DNA from: an uncultured Clostridia bacterium
GTDB taxonomy: Bacteria > Bacillota > Clostridia > Oscillospirales > CAG-272
Direction of reading: 5' to 3'
Length of the DNA stretch: 41,440 nt
Assembly (NCBI GenBank): GCA_947630625.1
Contig: CANRIL010000005.1
Location: 70,205-111,644, forward strand
The position numbers were made by a program, and so were the translations under genes. Below the pieces are notes generated by a model. That model was not told where the DNA came from and made no database searches. It saw only the letters and a program-made list of their open reading frames with translations. Positions 24,643 to 33,530 of this stretch are shown piece by piece (position 1 is the stretch's first letter; the number at the start of each line of letters is the position of its first letter).

Positions 24643-25335
24643 ATGACCTTTGGCGGCGCCATCAGCCACGTGTTTCGAAACTACGCAAATTTTTCCGGGC
24701 GCGCGACGCGCAGTGAATTCTGGTACTTTTACCTCTTCAATACGCTTGTCTGGGTCGGCATCTTTGTGCTGTGGCCGATTGCGATAGTGCTCGCTCCGGC
24801 TTACGCCCTTGCGGTCATGATCCCGAATCTGGCCGTTTCGGTAAGGAGGCTCCACGACACGAACAGGTCCGGAGTGTTCCTGCTTTTCTCGCTCATCCCG
24901 CTCGTCGGGATCATACTTCTGATCGTGTGGTTCGCTGAGGACAGCTACCCGGGACCTAACGCTTACGGCTACAGCATGCAGAATACGGTCACACCGGGAT
25001 ACAGGAACGCGGCGCGCGGCGGCGCCCTCGGCGTGCGCTGCCTTGCGGGACCACTTCAGGGTCACACATACACCGTCAGCGCCTCCGGCGCAACGATAGG
25101 CCGCGACGCAAGCTGTTCGATCCGCCTGCCGGAAATGACGCCCGGCGTCAGCTCCCGGCACTGCATGATACAGTACAAAAACGGCTCGCCGATCATAACA
25201 GACCTCGGCTCCACCTTCGGAACGTTTTTGTCCGACGGGCGAAGACTTCCCGTGCAGTACCCGTTCCCCGCGCACGTCGGGATGCGCTTCTATCTCGGCG
25301 GCGGCGAGGTTCAGTTCGAACTCGTAATGATGTAA
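24643..25335 (+). CDS. DUF805 membrane protein with a C-terminal FHA domain
   Basis: The 230-residue product joins two domains. Residues 1-105 are a DUF805 membrane domain (NYANFSGRATRSEFWYFYLF, then hydrophobic segments and VRRLHDTNRSG). Residues about 150-230 are an FHA domain with IGRDASCSIRLPE, SSRHC and DLGSTFGTFL, the residues that bind phosphothreonine. It would therefore place a phosphothreonine reader at the membrane. The ATG at 24643 has AAAGGAG 9 nt upstream; an open frame begins at 24589 but is too close to the transcript start and has no site. It is the first gene of the plus-strand island. Confidence 0.9.
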   Translation: MTFGGAISHVFRNYANFSGRATRSEFWYFYLFNTLVWVGIFVLWPIAIVLAPAYALAVMIPNLAVSVRRLHDTNRSGVFLLFSLIPLVGIILLIVWFAEDSYPGPNAYGYSMQNTVTPGYRNAARGGALGVRCLAGPLQGHTYTVSASGATIGRDASCSIRLPEMTPGVSSRHCMIQYKNGSPIITDLGSTFGTFLSDGRRLPVQYPFPAHVGMRFYLGGGEVQFELVMM

Positions 25336-25403
25336 ACGCGTCGGCGTCTGCATTCCTGCCGACGCCGGCTGAAAAAATTATAAACTTCGAAAGGATCATT
25401 CTT

Positions 25404-26036
25404 ATGGCAGAAGTAAAGCAGAAGATCATCAGCTGTCCCAACCACCATTTCTACGACGCAAACAAATACCAGAGCTGCCCTTACTGCAGCGGCGGCGCAG
25501 GGAGCTTTCAGCCCACTGTCGACCCTTACGGCGGCGCCACGGTACCGCCGACGGCAAACGACACACCGGCGGCTGATATCGGCTATCAGGGCGGCTACAC
25601 GATGCCGCCGGAAATGATGGAAAATCCGGCATCCGGCTCCAAAATGAGCCGCACCGTCTTCGTTGACGACTCCACGCCGACAGGCGTGCCCTCTCCGGTC
25701 GTCGGCTGGCTCGTTTCCCTCGCAGGTCCGTGCCGCGGCACCGACTACCGCATCCACACGGGTTATAACTACATCGGGCGCGAATACGGCGATGTCGTTA
25801 TAAACGGCGACATGGCGATCTCGGCCGACAAGGATTCCGCGATCGCGTACGTTGCGAAGCTCAAGCGGTTCTATATCGCGCATGAGCAGGGCAAAAACGT
25901 GCTTATGGTAAACGACGTTCCCGTGATGGGCGGCAGCACGGAGCTGCATTCCCACGACCGCATAACGATAGGCAACACGCAGCTTATTTTCATCGCGCTC
26001 TGCGGTGAAGAATTCAGCTGGAGCGACGCGGAGTGA
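25404..26036 (+). CDS. Zinc-ribbon protein with a degenerate FHA-like domain
   Basis: The 210-residue soluble protein starts with a Cys/His cluster (CPNHHF, then CPYC near 25-28) that could bind zinc. After a Pro/Gly-rich linker, residues about 115-205 resemble an FHA fold (YIGREYGDVVING ... LHSHDRITIGNTQLIF). The usual Ser-x-x-His of the phosphothreonine pocket is not seen (ISADKDSAI in its place), so it may not bind phosphate in the usual way. AAAGGA lies 8 nt before the ATG. It lies between the DUF805-FHA and PP2C genes in the operon. Confidence 0.8.
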   Translation: MAEVKQKIISCPNHHFYDANKYQSCPYCSGGAGSFQPTVDPYGGATVPPTANDTPAADIGYQGGYTMPPEMMENPASGSKMSRTVFVDDSTPTGVPSPVVGWLVSLAGPCRGTDYRIHTGYNYIGREYGDVVINGDMAISADKDSAIAYVAKLKRFYIAHEQGKNVLMVNDVPVMGGSTELHSHDRITIGNTQLIFIALCGEEFSWSDAE

Positions 26037-26040
26037 CCCG

Positions 26041-27207
26041 ATGAGTCTCATCAAACTGCTCCTTACGTCAACATCATCGGAAGCGGAAACGACCGCGGCA
26101 AAAACGATAGCCGAGACGACTGCCAGGGTGACTGAAGCCATATCAAAGGTGACGGACGGAGCATCGGAAACGGGGGAAGCCGCAAAGAGCTTCCTTGAAT
26201 CCCCGCCGCCCGCGTTTACCGTGACCACGATCGTCGTCGCGGCGGTGCTTCTTGCAGCGGCGGCGGTGCTGACGGTATTCCTCATCCGCGCGAACAAGCG
26301 CGCCAATGCCGCCTCGGAAAAGACGGCTCCGTCAAAAGGCTCCGTCAGAAGCGTCGCCGTCGGCAAGCTCCACGAGCAGGGCGCGCGGGATTATCAGCAG
26401 GACTGCTTCGCCGTGTCGGACACGGCAATGATGCACGACCGCGGCATACTCGGCGTTGTCGCCGACGGCATGGGAGGCCTCTCCGACGGCGACAAGGTGA
26501 GCCAGGCGATCGTTGAAGCCGTGCTCGACGGATTTATGGAGCTCCAGAATCCGAAAACGCACGAGCAGGCGCTCCTCGCCCTTACTATCCGCGCGATGAC
26601 GGCGGTCGACAGGCTGCTGGGACCCGGCGGCTACAGGCGCTGCGGCTCCACGCTCATAATGGGGTATCTGCGCGGAAACGGCTTCTCCTTCGTGTCTGTC
26701 GGGGACAGCCGCATATGCCTCTACCGTGACGGCGAGCTTCTCCAGCTCAACCGCGAGCATATATACAGAAACGAGCTCGCGCTCAACGCCGTCAACGGCG
26801 AACAGACGCTTCAGAGCGTCTATACAGACAAAAAAGGTTCGGGGCTGACGAGCTTTGTCGGCATGGGAAAACTCAAGCATATCGACATGCCCGCGTCCCC
26901 GATAAACGTGCGTCCCGGCGACAAGCTCATGCTCATGAGCGACGGCATCTATAACGCCGTCACAACGGCGGAGCTCAAGGGCGCGCTCTCACATCCTGCC
27001 GCCGAGGCAGCCGAGATCCTGCGCGGCATTATATCGGGCAAAAAATATCCCGATCAGGATAACTATACAGGCGTGATCTTTGAGTGTTTGGCGGAAGAGG
27101 CGCCGAGAAAGATGCCGGAGCGCGCTCCTGAACCGGCTCCCGCGAAGGCAGAGCCGGAGAAAAAGCAAGCGGGCGACGTACCAAGCACATCGGCGCCGGA
27201 GAACTGA
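26041..27207 (+). CDS. Membrane-anchored PP2C-type protein phosphatase
   Basis: PP2C enzymes remove phosphate from Ser/Thr using two metal ions. This 388-residue protein has a Thr/Ala-rich N-terminal segment, one membrane segment (about 59-82), then the phosphatase domain: GARDYQQDC (Asp121), VADGMGGLSDGD (Asp142), CGSTLIMG, VGDSRICLYRDG, LMSDGIYN and DQDNYTG. The C-terminal 40 residues are Pro/Ala/Glu-rich. The ATG at 26041 has GGAG 7 nt upstream and follows the previous stop by 4 bp. The catalytic domain is predicted to be cytoplasmic. It probably opposes the kinases in this island. Confidence 0.93.
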   Translation: MSLIKLLLTSTSSEAETTAAKTIAETTARVTEAISKVTDGASETGEAAKSFLESPPPAFTVTTIVVAAVLLAAAAVLTVFLIRANKRANAASEKTAPSKGSVRSVAVGKLHEQGARDYQQDCFAVSDTAMMHDRGILGVVADGMGGLSDGDKVSQAIVEAVLDGFMELQNPKTHEQALLALTIRAMTAVDRLLGPGGYRRCGSTLIMGYLRGNGFSFVSVGDSRICLYRDGELLQLNREHIYRNELALNAVNGEQTLQSVYTDKKGSGLTSFVGMGKLKHIDMPASPINVRPGDKLMLMSDGIYNAVTTAELKGALSHPAAEAAEILRGIISGKKYPDQDNYTGVIFECLAEEAPRKMPERAPEPAPAKAEPEKKQAGDVPSTSAPEN

Positions 27208-27225
27208 TATTTGGAGGAACAGGCT

Positions 27226-27936
27226 TTGATCGAGACAGCATATTATTCCGACATAGGCGGAAGACCGTATAATGAAGACTCCGTCAAAATCGCGGAACGC
27301 GAGGGCGGGACTCTGCTGATACTCTGCGACGGTCTCGGCGGTCACGGCGGCGGAGACGTTGCGTCGCGCACCGCGGTCGAGCTCGTCTCTGACAACTGGA
27401 ACGGCACGGCGGAGCCTGCGCACCTCGAAAGTCTGCTTATGGCGGCGCACGAGAAGATATGCTCGATGCAGACGCCCGCATGCAGAATGAAATCGACCGC
27501 CGTTGCGCTCGCCCTTAAGGACGGCGAGGCGGCATGGGCGTTCGCGGGGGATTCGCGGCTGTATCATTTCATCGACGGCGTGCTCGTCTCGCAGACGCGC
27601 GATCACAGCGCCTCGCAGGTCGCGGTTTTCCTCGGCGAAATAACACAGGAGCAGATACGTTTTCACTCGGACAGGAGCAAAATTTTCCGCGCGCTCGGGC
27701 TCGAAAGCGAGCTTTCGATCGACACCGCATCGGAAACGCTCACGCCCGGTCGTCACGCCTTTCTGCTCTGCTCCGACGGCTTCTGGGAATACGTCATAGA
27801 GGCGGAGATGGCGTCCGAGCTCAGGCTCGCCTCGTCGCCGGATGAATGGATCGCCTCTATGAGGAAAATACTCTCAAGACGCATACCGGCAGACAACGAC
27901 AACAATACGGCGGCTGCCGCATGGATCGAAATTTGA
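27226..27936 (+). CDS. Soluble PP2C-type protein phosphatase
   Basis: This 236-residue protein is a second PP2C phosphatase without a membrane segment. The metal-site motifs are present: GGRPYNEDS (Asp18), LCDGLGGHGGGD (Asp35), FAGDSRLYHF, LLCSDGFWEY and a C-terminal DNDNNTAAA. The proposed start is TTG at 27226, 7 nt after GGAGGA; the in-frame TTG at 27211 overlaps that site. It follows the first phosphatase by 18 bp and would act on soluble or shared targets. Confidence 0.92.
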   Translation: MIETAYYSDIGGRPYNEDSVKIAEREGGTLLILCDGLGGHGGGDVASRTAVELVSDNWNGTAEPAHLESLLMAAHEKICSMQTPACRMKSTAVALALKDGEAAWAFAGDSRLYHFIDGVLVSQTRDHSASQVAVFLGEITQEQIRFHSDRSKIFRALGLESELSIDTASETLTPGRHAFLLCSDGFWEYVIEAEMASELRLASSPDEWIASMRKILSRRIPADNDNNTAAAAWIEI

Positions 27937-27967
27937 CATGATATTACGACAGGAAGGAAACAAACAT

Positions 27968-29311
27968 ATGAAAAAAAGACTTTTTGCATTTTTGATTTGC
28001 GCCCTCATCCTCGTCCCGACGCTCCTTTTCGGATGCTCATCGGGCAGCGCAAACGGCGTAAAATCGTACTCCGACGCTAAAAACGGCGTCGTTGTAGTTG
28101 AGGAACGCTTCGGAAACGGCAGCGACTGGCTTGACGTAGCAGCTTTCGGTTCCGGTTTTTTTATCGGCACACCCGGCGAGGATGTCCAATATGTGCTGAC
28201 AAATCATCACGTTATCAGTGATTATCTTGCTTTAGACGCCGGCAAACCTGTAGATATTGATCTCGGGGACGGTGTCGTTCTGGACGGCCTGAAAGCATAT
28301 TTGCGAGTGTACTTTGACTCGGAAGACTATGCAAACGCCTATATCGTTGCATATGACGAAACAAAGGATATCGCGCTTCTGCGCATTGAGAAGCCTACAG
28401 ACAAGCGCATACCGCTCGTGCTGCAGAAGCCGACCGATGATAATGTCGGCGACCCCGTATATGTGCTTGGCTTCCCCGGCATTGCGGACGACGGAGATCT
28501 CATCGACCCGACATCAAGATGGGGACTTTCCGACATGTCCATCACAAGCGGAACGCTTAGCCGTCTCGTCACTGAGTCCGGCACAGGCGTGCGCCGTATT
28601 CAGACGGACGCCTCGATCCAGCACGGCAACTCCGGCGGCCCGATGGTTACTGCCGACGGTAAGGTCATAGGCATAAACACCTTGACGGCAATATCTGCGG
28701 AAGGCATTGACATTGAGAAAACAAATTATGCCGTCAGCACCGTCGAGGTCATGGAGCTGCTCGACAAGAACAACATCAAATATGAAAAATACGACCCGAA
28801 TGAGGTCGATGTAGGTCTTATCATCCTGATCGCCGCGATCGCACTTGTCGTGATCATCGCGGTCGTCGTCATCATCGTTGTCGTAGGCAAAAAGTCGAAT
28901 AAGACAGCCGCGACCGCGCCGATGCCGGAACCGGCTCCCGTTCCTCCGGTCGAGCCGCGCACGCCCGTAAACAGCGATGATTCCGGCTTCCGCGTCCAGG
29001 GCACGAGCGGCGCGCTGAGCGGAAAGCGCGTCTACGTAAGCAGGAGCCAGCCGCTCGTCATAGGCCGCGACCGCGATTCCTGCAATCTGACCGTTCCCGA
29101 GGGAACGCCCGGAGTGAGCCGTCAGCACTGCGCGCTGTCCGTGAAGGACGGCAGGCTGTACATTGAAGACCTCGGCTCGTCCCACGGCACATTCATCGCC
29201 CCCGGCAGAAAGCTCGCCGCAAAGGAACCGATCGAGCTTCACGCAGGCGACACCTTCTACATAGGTTCACCGAAGGAAAGCTTCGTCATTGACGTAAAGA
29301 GAGGACAGTAA
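27968..29311 (+). CDS. Trypsin-like serine protease lipoprotein with membrane segment and FHA domain
   Basis: The 447-residue product has a signal peptide with lipobox LFGC (Cys23). The outside part is a trypsin-like protease with His81 in TNHHV, Asp134 in DIALLRI and Ser222 in GNSGGP. One membrane segment (about 283-310) and a Pro-rich linker lead to an FHA domain (about 350-440: VIGRDRDSCNLTV, VSRQHCALS, DLGSSHGTFI), which would be cytoplasmic. The protein could therefore connect outside proteolysis with inside phosphothreonine binding. AGGAAGGAA lies 8 nt before the ATG at 27968; the open frame begins at 27938 without support. It is in the same operon as the phosphatases and kinases. Confidence 0.92.
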   Translation: MKKRLFAFLICALILVPTLLFGCSSGSANGVKSYSDAKNGVVVVEERFGNGSDWLDVAAFGSGFFIGTPGEDVQYVLTNHHVISDYLALDAGKPVDIDLGDGVVLDGLKAYLRVYFDSEDYANAYIVAYDETKDIALLRIEKPTDKRIPLVLQKPTDDNVGDPVYVLGFPGIADDGDLIDPTSRWGLSDMSITSGTLSRLVTESGTGVRRIQTDASIQHGNSGGPMVTADGKVIGINTLTAISAEGIDIEKTNYAVSTVEVMELLDKNNIKYEKYDPNEVDVGLIILIAAIALVVIIAVVVIIVVVGKKSNKTAATAPMPEPAPVPPVEPRTPVNSDDSGFRVQGTSGALSGKRVYVSRSQPLVIGRDRDSCNLTVPEGTPGVSRQHCALSVKDGRLYIEDLGSSHGTFIAPGRKLAAKEPIELHAGDTFYIGSPKESFVIDVKRGQ

Positions 29312-29312
29312 T

Positions 29313-30509
29313 ATGGCGGTATTTTTCTGCCCAAGCTGCATGGAGGAGATCAACGGCACTGATAAGTTCTGCTCCCGGTGCGGCAAAAGTCTCTCCGTCA
29401 GGGCAGAGAGCCATCATATGCCGATCGGTACGGTGCTGAAAAACGACGGCAGCAGACGCTCATATTTATTCGGGCGCGCGCTCGGCGAGGGCGGCTTCGG
29501 CATAACATATATCGGCCGCGAGCTCGTCTCCGGAAAAAAGGTCGCCATCAAGGAATATTTTCCCGCGATGTGCAATCCGAGCCGGCTTGAAAACGGCGAG
29601 GTGCGTCCGATATCGCAGAAGGTCGACGTATTTGACCGCGGCAGGAACAGCTTTCTGAGCGAGGCCAGCATGCTGAGGGCGCTGAACGATGTGAGCGGGA
29701 TCGTTCATGTTATGGATTTTTTCCGCGCGAAAGGAACCGCGTACATCGTGATGGAATATCTGAACGGCGTAACGCTCAAGGATGTGGTGAGCGGTTCGGG
29801 ACCCATGGATTACAGACGCGTGCTCGATTTGTTCATGCCGCTTATGCAGAGCATCGTGCGCATACATGAGGCGGGCGTTATACACAGGGATATCGCGCCT
29901 GACAACATCATGCTGATGCCGGACGGGACGCTGAAGCTCCTTGATTTCGGATGCGCGCGCTCGGTCGAGGACGGACGGAGCATGACGGTCGCGCTGAAGC
30001 CCGGCTTTGCACCGATCGAACAGTACACGCGCCACAATCAGAACGCGTCGACCGATCTTCACGCTTTATGCGCGACTATGTACTACTGCATTACGGGCCG
30101 CGTGCCGTTGGCGGCGACCGAAAGATCATACGCGATGCTGAGCGGCAAGGCAGACCCGATGGTGCCTATATCGTCACTCGGGATCGATATCCCCGAATAT
30201 ATCGACAAGGCGATCCTGAAGGGGAGCGCTTTGCAGCCCACGGAACGGACGGCGAGCGTCGGCGAATTTCTGGCGGAGCTTACCCCGCAGCAATCAACGA
30301 CGTTCACGCCCCCGCCGGAGATGGAAAACAGAACAACGGCAGATCCCGCCCCCGCGCAGACCTTCCGCGATCCTGCAGTCCCGCCTCCGCCGGCGCCCAA
30401 CATGGCGTCCGGAAGTCAATTCTGGGAAAAATACAAAACGCCGGCTCTGATCGTGCTTGGGATCATAGCGACGGCAGCTCTGATCGCACTGATATTCAGC
30501 AGATTCTGA
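29313..30509 (+). CDS. Zinc-ribbon Ser/Thr protein kinase with a C-terminal membrane anchor
   Basis: The 398-residue protein starts with a zinc ribbon (C6, C9, C20, C23), followed by a Hanks-type kinase domain: GEGGFGITY (58-66), Lys80 in VAIKEYF, HRDIAPDN (191-198), DFG (211-213) and APIEQY. The Lys that usually follows HRD-x is Ala. A Pro-rich linker precedes a single C-terminal membrane segment (about 375-395), so the kinase faces the cytoplasm. GAGAGGA lies 7 nt before the ATG, one base after the protease stop. It probably phosphorylates partners bearing FHA-recognised sites. Confidence 0.95.
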   Translation: MAVFFCPSCMEEINGTDKFCSRCGKSLSVRAESHHMPIGTVLKNDGSRRSYLFGRALGEGGFGITYIGRELVSGKKVAIKEYFPAMCNPSRLENGEVRPISQKVDVFDRGRNSFLSEASMLRALNDVSGIVHVMDFFRAKGTAYIVMEYLNGVTLKDVVSGSGPMDYRRVLDLFMPLMQSIVRIHEAGVIHRDIAPDNIMLMPDGTLKLLDFGCARSVEDGRSMTVALKPGFAPIEQYTRHNQNASTDLHALCATMYYCITGRVPLAATERSYAMLSGKADPMVPISSLGIDIPEYIDKAILKGSALQPTERTASVGEFLAELTPQQSTTFTPPPEMENRTTADPAPAQTFRDPAVPPPPAPNMASGSQFWEKYKTPALIVLGIIATAALIALIFSRF

Positions 30510-30600
30510 CGCTTTTGCCGATATCGGAGCATATTACAACAAGTCTGATACCGGCATTGCGGCAGAGGATCAGCAAAAGACCGGTCAAAGGAGTCAGCGT

Positions 30601-33363
30601 ATGGAGAAACGGTATTGCCCATATTGCATGAGCTTGCTTAAGGACGGCGACGTTTGTCCGTCCTGCGGGCAGACAGCGGGCAACTACGTCCCGTCGCCGC
30701 ATCATTTGCCGCCGGGGACGATACTTCAGAACAGGTATCTGATAGGACGCGTCCTCGGGGAAGGCGGCTTCGGGATAACATACATAGCATGCGACCTGAA
30801 TCTCGAACTCAGGGCGGCGATCAAGGAATATTACCCCGTCGACAGGGCGACGCGCAACAACACCGCGTCAAACGAGGTGACGAGCTTTGTCGGACCGACG
30901 CGCAAGAGCTACGAGCGCGGCAAGCAGCGCTTCCTGAATGAAGCACGTGCGCTCGCGAGGATGGAGAAGCAGTCCGTCGTCGTCGGCGTCAGGGACTTTT
31001 TCGAGACGAACAACACAGCCTATATCGTCATGGAATTCGTCGACGGCGCGACGTTCAAGACGCTCGTCGAGCAGCACGGCGGAAGGATACCGCCGGATGA
31101 GCTTTTCAGATCGATCGAGCCAGTGTTTTCCGCCATCGGCGCGATGCACACGATGGGACTCATCCACCGCGACATCTCGCCCGATAACCTGATGATGGAG
31201 AACGGAAGCGTAAAGCTTCTCGACTTCGGGTGCGCAAAGGATACGACCCAGAACGAGGGAACGCTCACGCTGACGCTGAAGCACGGCTATGCGCCGCCTG
31301 AGCAGTACACACAGTCGGAGCCGAAGCCGGCTATGGACGTTTACTCGCTTTGCGCGACAATATACTATTGCCTCACGGGAAATATCCCTCCGTATGCGAT
31401 GGAGCGCAGCTTAAACGATAAGCTCATCCCGCCAAGCAAGCTGGGCGTCGATATATCGCCCGCGAGGGAAGCGGCTCTTCTGCGCGGACTTGCGCTGCGC
31501 CTTGACGAGCGGTTTGAGTCGATGGAGGAGCTCCATGCGGCGCTCTATCCCGTCGATGACGGCAGGCACGGCCGCGACAGGCGAAAGCACGCCGTCGGAA
31601 AGACCGTCATGATGACCGCAGCAAAAAATGTCCCCGAAGCGCCGAAAAAACCGCGGACTCAGGAGACGCCGAAAAAGACGGAGCTCCCGTCTATACCGAA
31701 AACGGAGAACACCGCCGACAGGGGCGAGATACCGGCAACGGCGGACACGCCCGACACGCCCGGAATACCGGAAACATCCGGAACGCCGCCCCTGACGGAA
31801 TCAAAGAGAAAAGTAAAGGAGCCGAAGCCTCCGAAGGAACCGAAAGCCCCTAAAGAACCAAAGCCTCCGAAGGAGCCAAAGCCTCCGAAAGAGCCGAAGC
31901 CCCCGAAGGAGCCGAAAGCCCCGAAGGAACCGAAGCCCCCGAAGGAACCGAAACCTCCGAAGGAGCCGAAGCCCCCGAAAGAACCGAAGCCCCCGAAGGA
32001 ACCGAAACCTCCGAAGGAACCGAAAGCCCCGAAGGAACCGAACCCTCCGAAGGAACCGAAAGCCCCGAAGGAACCGAAGCCCCCGAAAGAACCGAAATCC
32101 TCAAAAAAGCGGCCGGGCATGATCATCATCTGCACGGCAGTGATCCTTTTGGCGGCAGCATTTGTAATATGGTTTGCGATATCGAAGTTCATAGGCACGG
32201 GAACGCCGGCTTCGACAGGCGACAGCGGATCAAGTCAGGGCGGCAACTTTCCTTACAACGGCGCCGTGACTCCGGCGTCGGTCAAGTACGGAGGGCTCGG
32301 CGCGCCAAGCGCTGATGCGGAATATGTCGTCGTAAGCAACAGCCAGATCGTTCACGACGGCAAAGGCGCATGGAAAAACGATCCGGAACATCTTGCGTCG
32401 CGTGCGTTCGATATGGACAGTACCACATACTATGACTGCGATGAATTCTCCGAATATAAGCACAGCGACAAGGAAATGATCGGGATTCCCGGAAACGGGA
32501 CATTTGAAACGGGCTATGTCGGAGCCAAATTCGATTCGGCCATAAACATCGCCTTCATCCGCTTCTGCCCGAGGGAGGACTATTCCGACCGAATGGTCGG
32601 CGGCAGCTTTGAGGTTTCCTCGGACGGCGTCAACTGGGCAAAAATTTACATAATCACAAGCGCTCCCGCAAATAACAAATTCACAACCGTCTCGATCACG
32701 CTGAACGGACCTGTGAGCTATGTACGTTACGTCGGTCCGCAAAACAGCTACTGCAACATAGCCGAAATCGAAATATGGACAGAAGCAGAAGCTGATGAGA
32801 ACGATCTCTACGGCAGCGTGGGCGTCGGCGCCTGGTGTACGGCAAATTCGTTTGACAATCTCAGGGTAACGTCGAAGGACGGAAAAATTCTCTACGAAAA
32901 CGATTTTTCCGATCCGAACACCCTCAGTGATTTCACACCTAAAAATGAGTCGAACGGCGATTGGGATACGAACAACGCATCGAAGGATTGGAGCATCCAT
33001 GACGGAATTCTGAGCAATTCAGCCGACTATGTCTCGGGCGAGATCATGGTCGTTTCCGACTATATCGGCAGCAAAAAGTGGTATAACTACACGCTAGAGG
33101 TCGATTTCCGGATCGACAACGGTCAGGAAGGGTGCCTATTGTATATCGCGTTTCAGGATGACGAAAACTTCGTGATGTACAACATCGGCGGATGGTCCAA
33201 CAATGCAACCGCATTCGAGCCCACACGGGACGGTCAGAAAGTGACTCAGGAAAAAACGGACGCAAAATATGACGCCGGCAGCTGGCATCATGTCAAGATC
33301 GTGGTCAACGGATCATCCGCAGACGCATATGTCGACGGCATGCTGATGAATACGCTCGTCTGA
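30601..33363 (+). CDS. Zinc-ribbon Ser/Thr kinase with PKEPK linker and an outside discoidin-like region
   Basis: The 920-residue protein has a zinc ribbon (C6, C9, C19, C22), a kinase domain (GEGGFGITY, Lys75, HRDISPDN at 189-196, DFG at 208-210, APPEQY), then a Thr/Pro-rich part and about 94 residues of PKEPK-type repeats (about 407-500). A membrane segment lies near 507-530. The outside part has an F5/8 type C (discoidin)-like domain (about 577-725: SRAFDMDSTTYYD, FEVSSDGVNWAKI, VRYVG) and a jelly-roll, concanavalin-like domain to the end. These usually bind carbohydrate or cell wall, so the protein looks like a receptor kinase. AAAGGAG lies 7 nt before the ATG. The C-terminus ends abruptly in the last domain (YVDGMLMNTLV) and could be slightly truncated. 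Confidence 0.93.
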   Translation: MEKRYCPYCMSLLKDGDVCPSCGQTAGNYVPSPHHLPPGTILQNRYLIGRVLGEGGFGITYIACDLNLELRAAIKEYYPVDRATRNNTASNEVTSFVGPTRKSYERGKQRFLNEARALARMEKQSVVVGVRDFFETNNTAYIVMEFVDGATFKTLVEQHGGRIPPDELFRSIEPVFSAIGAMHTMGLIHRDISPDNLMMENGSVKLLDFGCAKDTTQNEGTLTLTLKHGYAPPEQYTQSEPKPAMDVYSLCATIYYCLTGNIPPYAMERSLNDKLIPPSKLGVDISPAREAALLRGLALRLDERFESMEELHAALYPVDDGRHGRDRRKHAVGKTVMMTAAKNVPEAPKKPRTQETPKKTELPSIPKTENTADRGEIPATADTPDTPGIPETSGTPPLTESKRKVKEPKPPKEPKAPKEPKPPKEPKPPKEPKPPKEPKAPKEPKPPKEPKPPKEPKPPKEPKPPKEPKPPKEPKAPKEPNPPKEPKAPKEPKPPKEPKSSKKRPGMIIICTAVILLAAAFVIWFAISKFIGTGTPASTGDSGSSQGGNFPYNGAVTPASVKYGGLGAPSADAEYVVVSNSQIVHDGKGAWKNDPEHLASRAFDMDSTTYYDCDEFSEYKHSDKEMIGIPGNGTFETGYVGAKFDSAINIAFIRFCPREDYSDRMVGGSFEVSSDGVNWAKIYIITSAPANNKFTTVSITLNGPVSYVRYVGPQNSYCNIAEIEIWTEAEADENDLYGSVGVGAWCTANSFDNLRVTSKDGKILYENDFSDPNTLSDFTPKNESNGDWDTNNASKDWSIHDGILSNSADYVSGEIMVVSDYIGSKKWYNYTLEVDFRIDNGQEGCLLYIAFQDDENFVMYNIGGWSNNATAFEPTRDGQKVTQEKTDAKYDAGSWHHVKIVVNGSSADAYVDGMLMNTLV
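31819..32099 (+). repeat. 18-bp tandem repeats encoding PKEPK/PKEPP units
   Basis: About 15 copies of an 18-bp unit like CCGAAGCCCCCGAAGGAA encode alternating PKPPKE and PKAPKE. Copies differ mostly at silent or Pro/Ala positions. The stretch forms the linker between the kinase and its membrane segment. Such repeats can change length by slippage. Confidence 0.9.
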
Positions 33364-33408
33364 ATCCGCGTTTTGAAAATTCACCGAAGGCCGCAAACAA
33401 AAAATTCT

Positions 33409-33447
33409 CCCCCGCATCGGGAACATTCGATCCCGATGCGGGGGCTT
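33409..33447 (+). terminator. Terminator of the phosphosignalling operon
   Basis: CCCCCGCATCGGGA (33409-33422) pairs perfectly over 14 bp with 33431-33444, with an 8-nt loop, followed on the plus strand by CTTTATTT. It lies 46 bp after the last kinase stop. Confidence 0.85.
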
Positions 33448-33530
33448 TATTTCGGTCGTGGCGATATCCCGCGGAAGCAGACGCGCGCAGCGCCGTAAGC
33501 AAAGAAAAGGCGCAGGACGTACCGGAAATC

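Noticed and set aside
25311-26366. Minus-strand open frame of 351 codons
   Set aside because: It lies opposite the zinc-ribbon FHA-like and PP2C genes, has no family motifs or ribosome binding site, and is explained by GC-rich codon use on the plus strand.
31819-32099. Short tandem repeats considered as a CRISPR array
   Set aside because: Units of 18 bp without spacers, fully in frame within the kinase gene.
31659-32198. Minus-strand frame of 179 codons rich in Gly, Phe and Ser
   Set aside because: It is the antisense of the PKEPK repeat; the repeat alone keeps it open.
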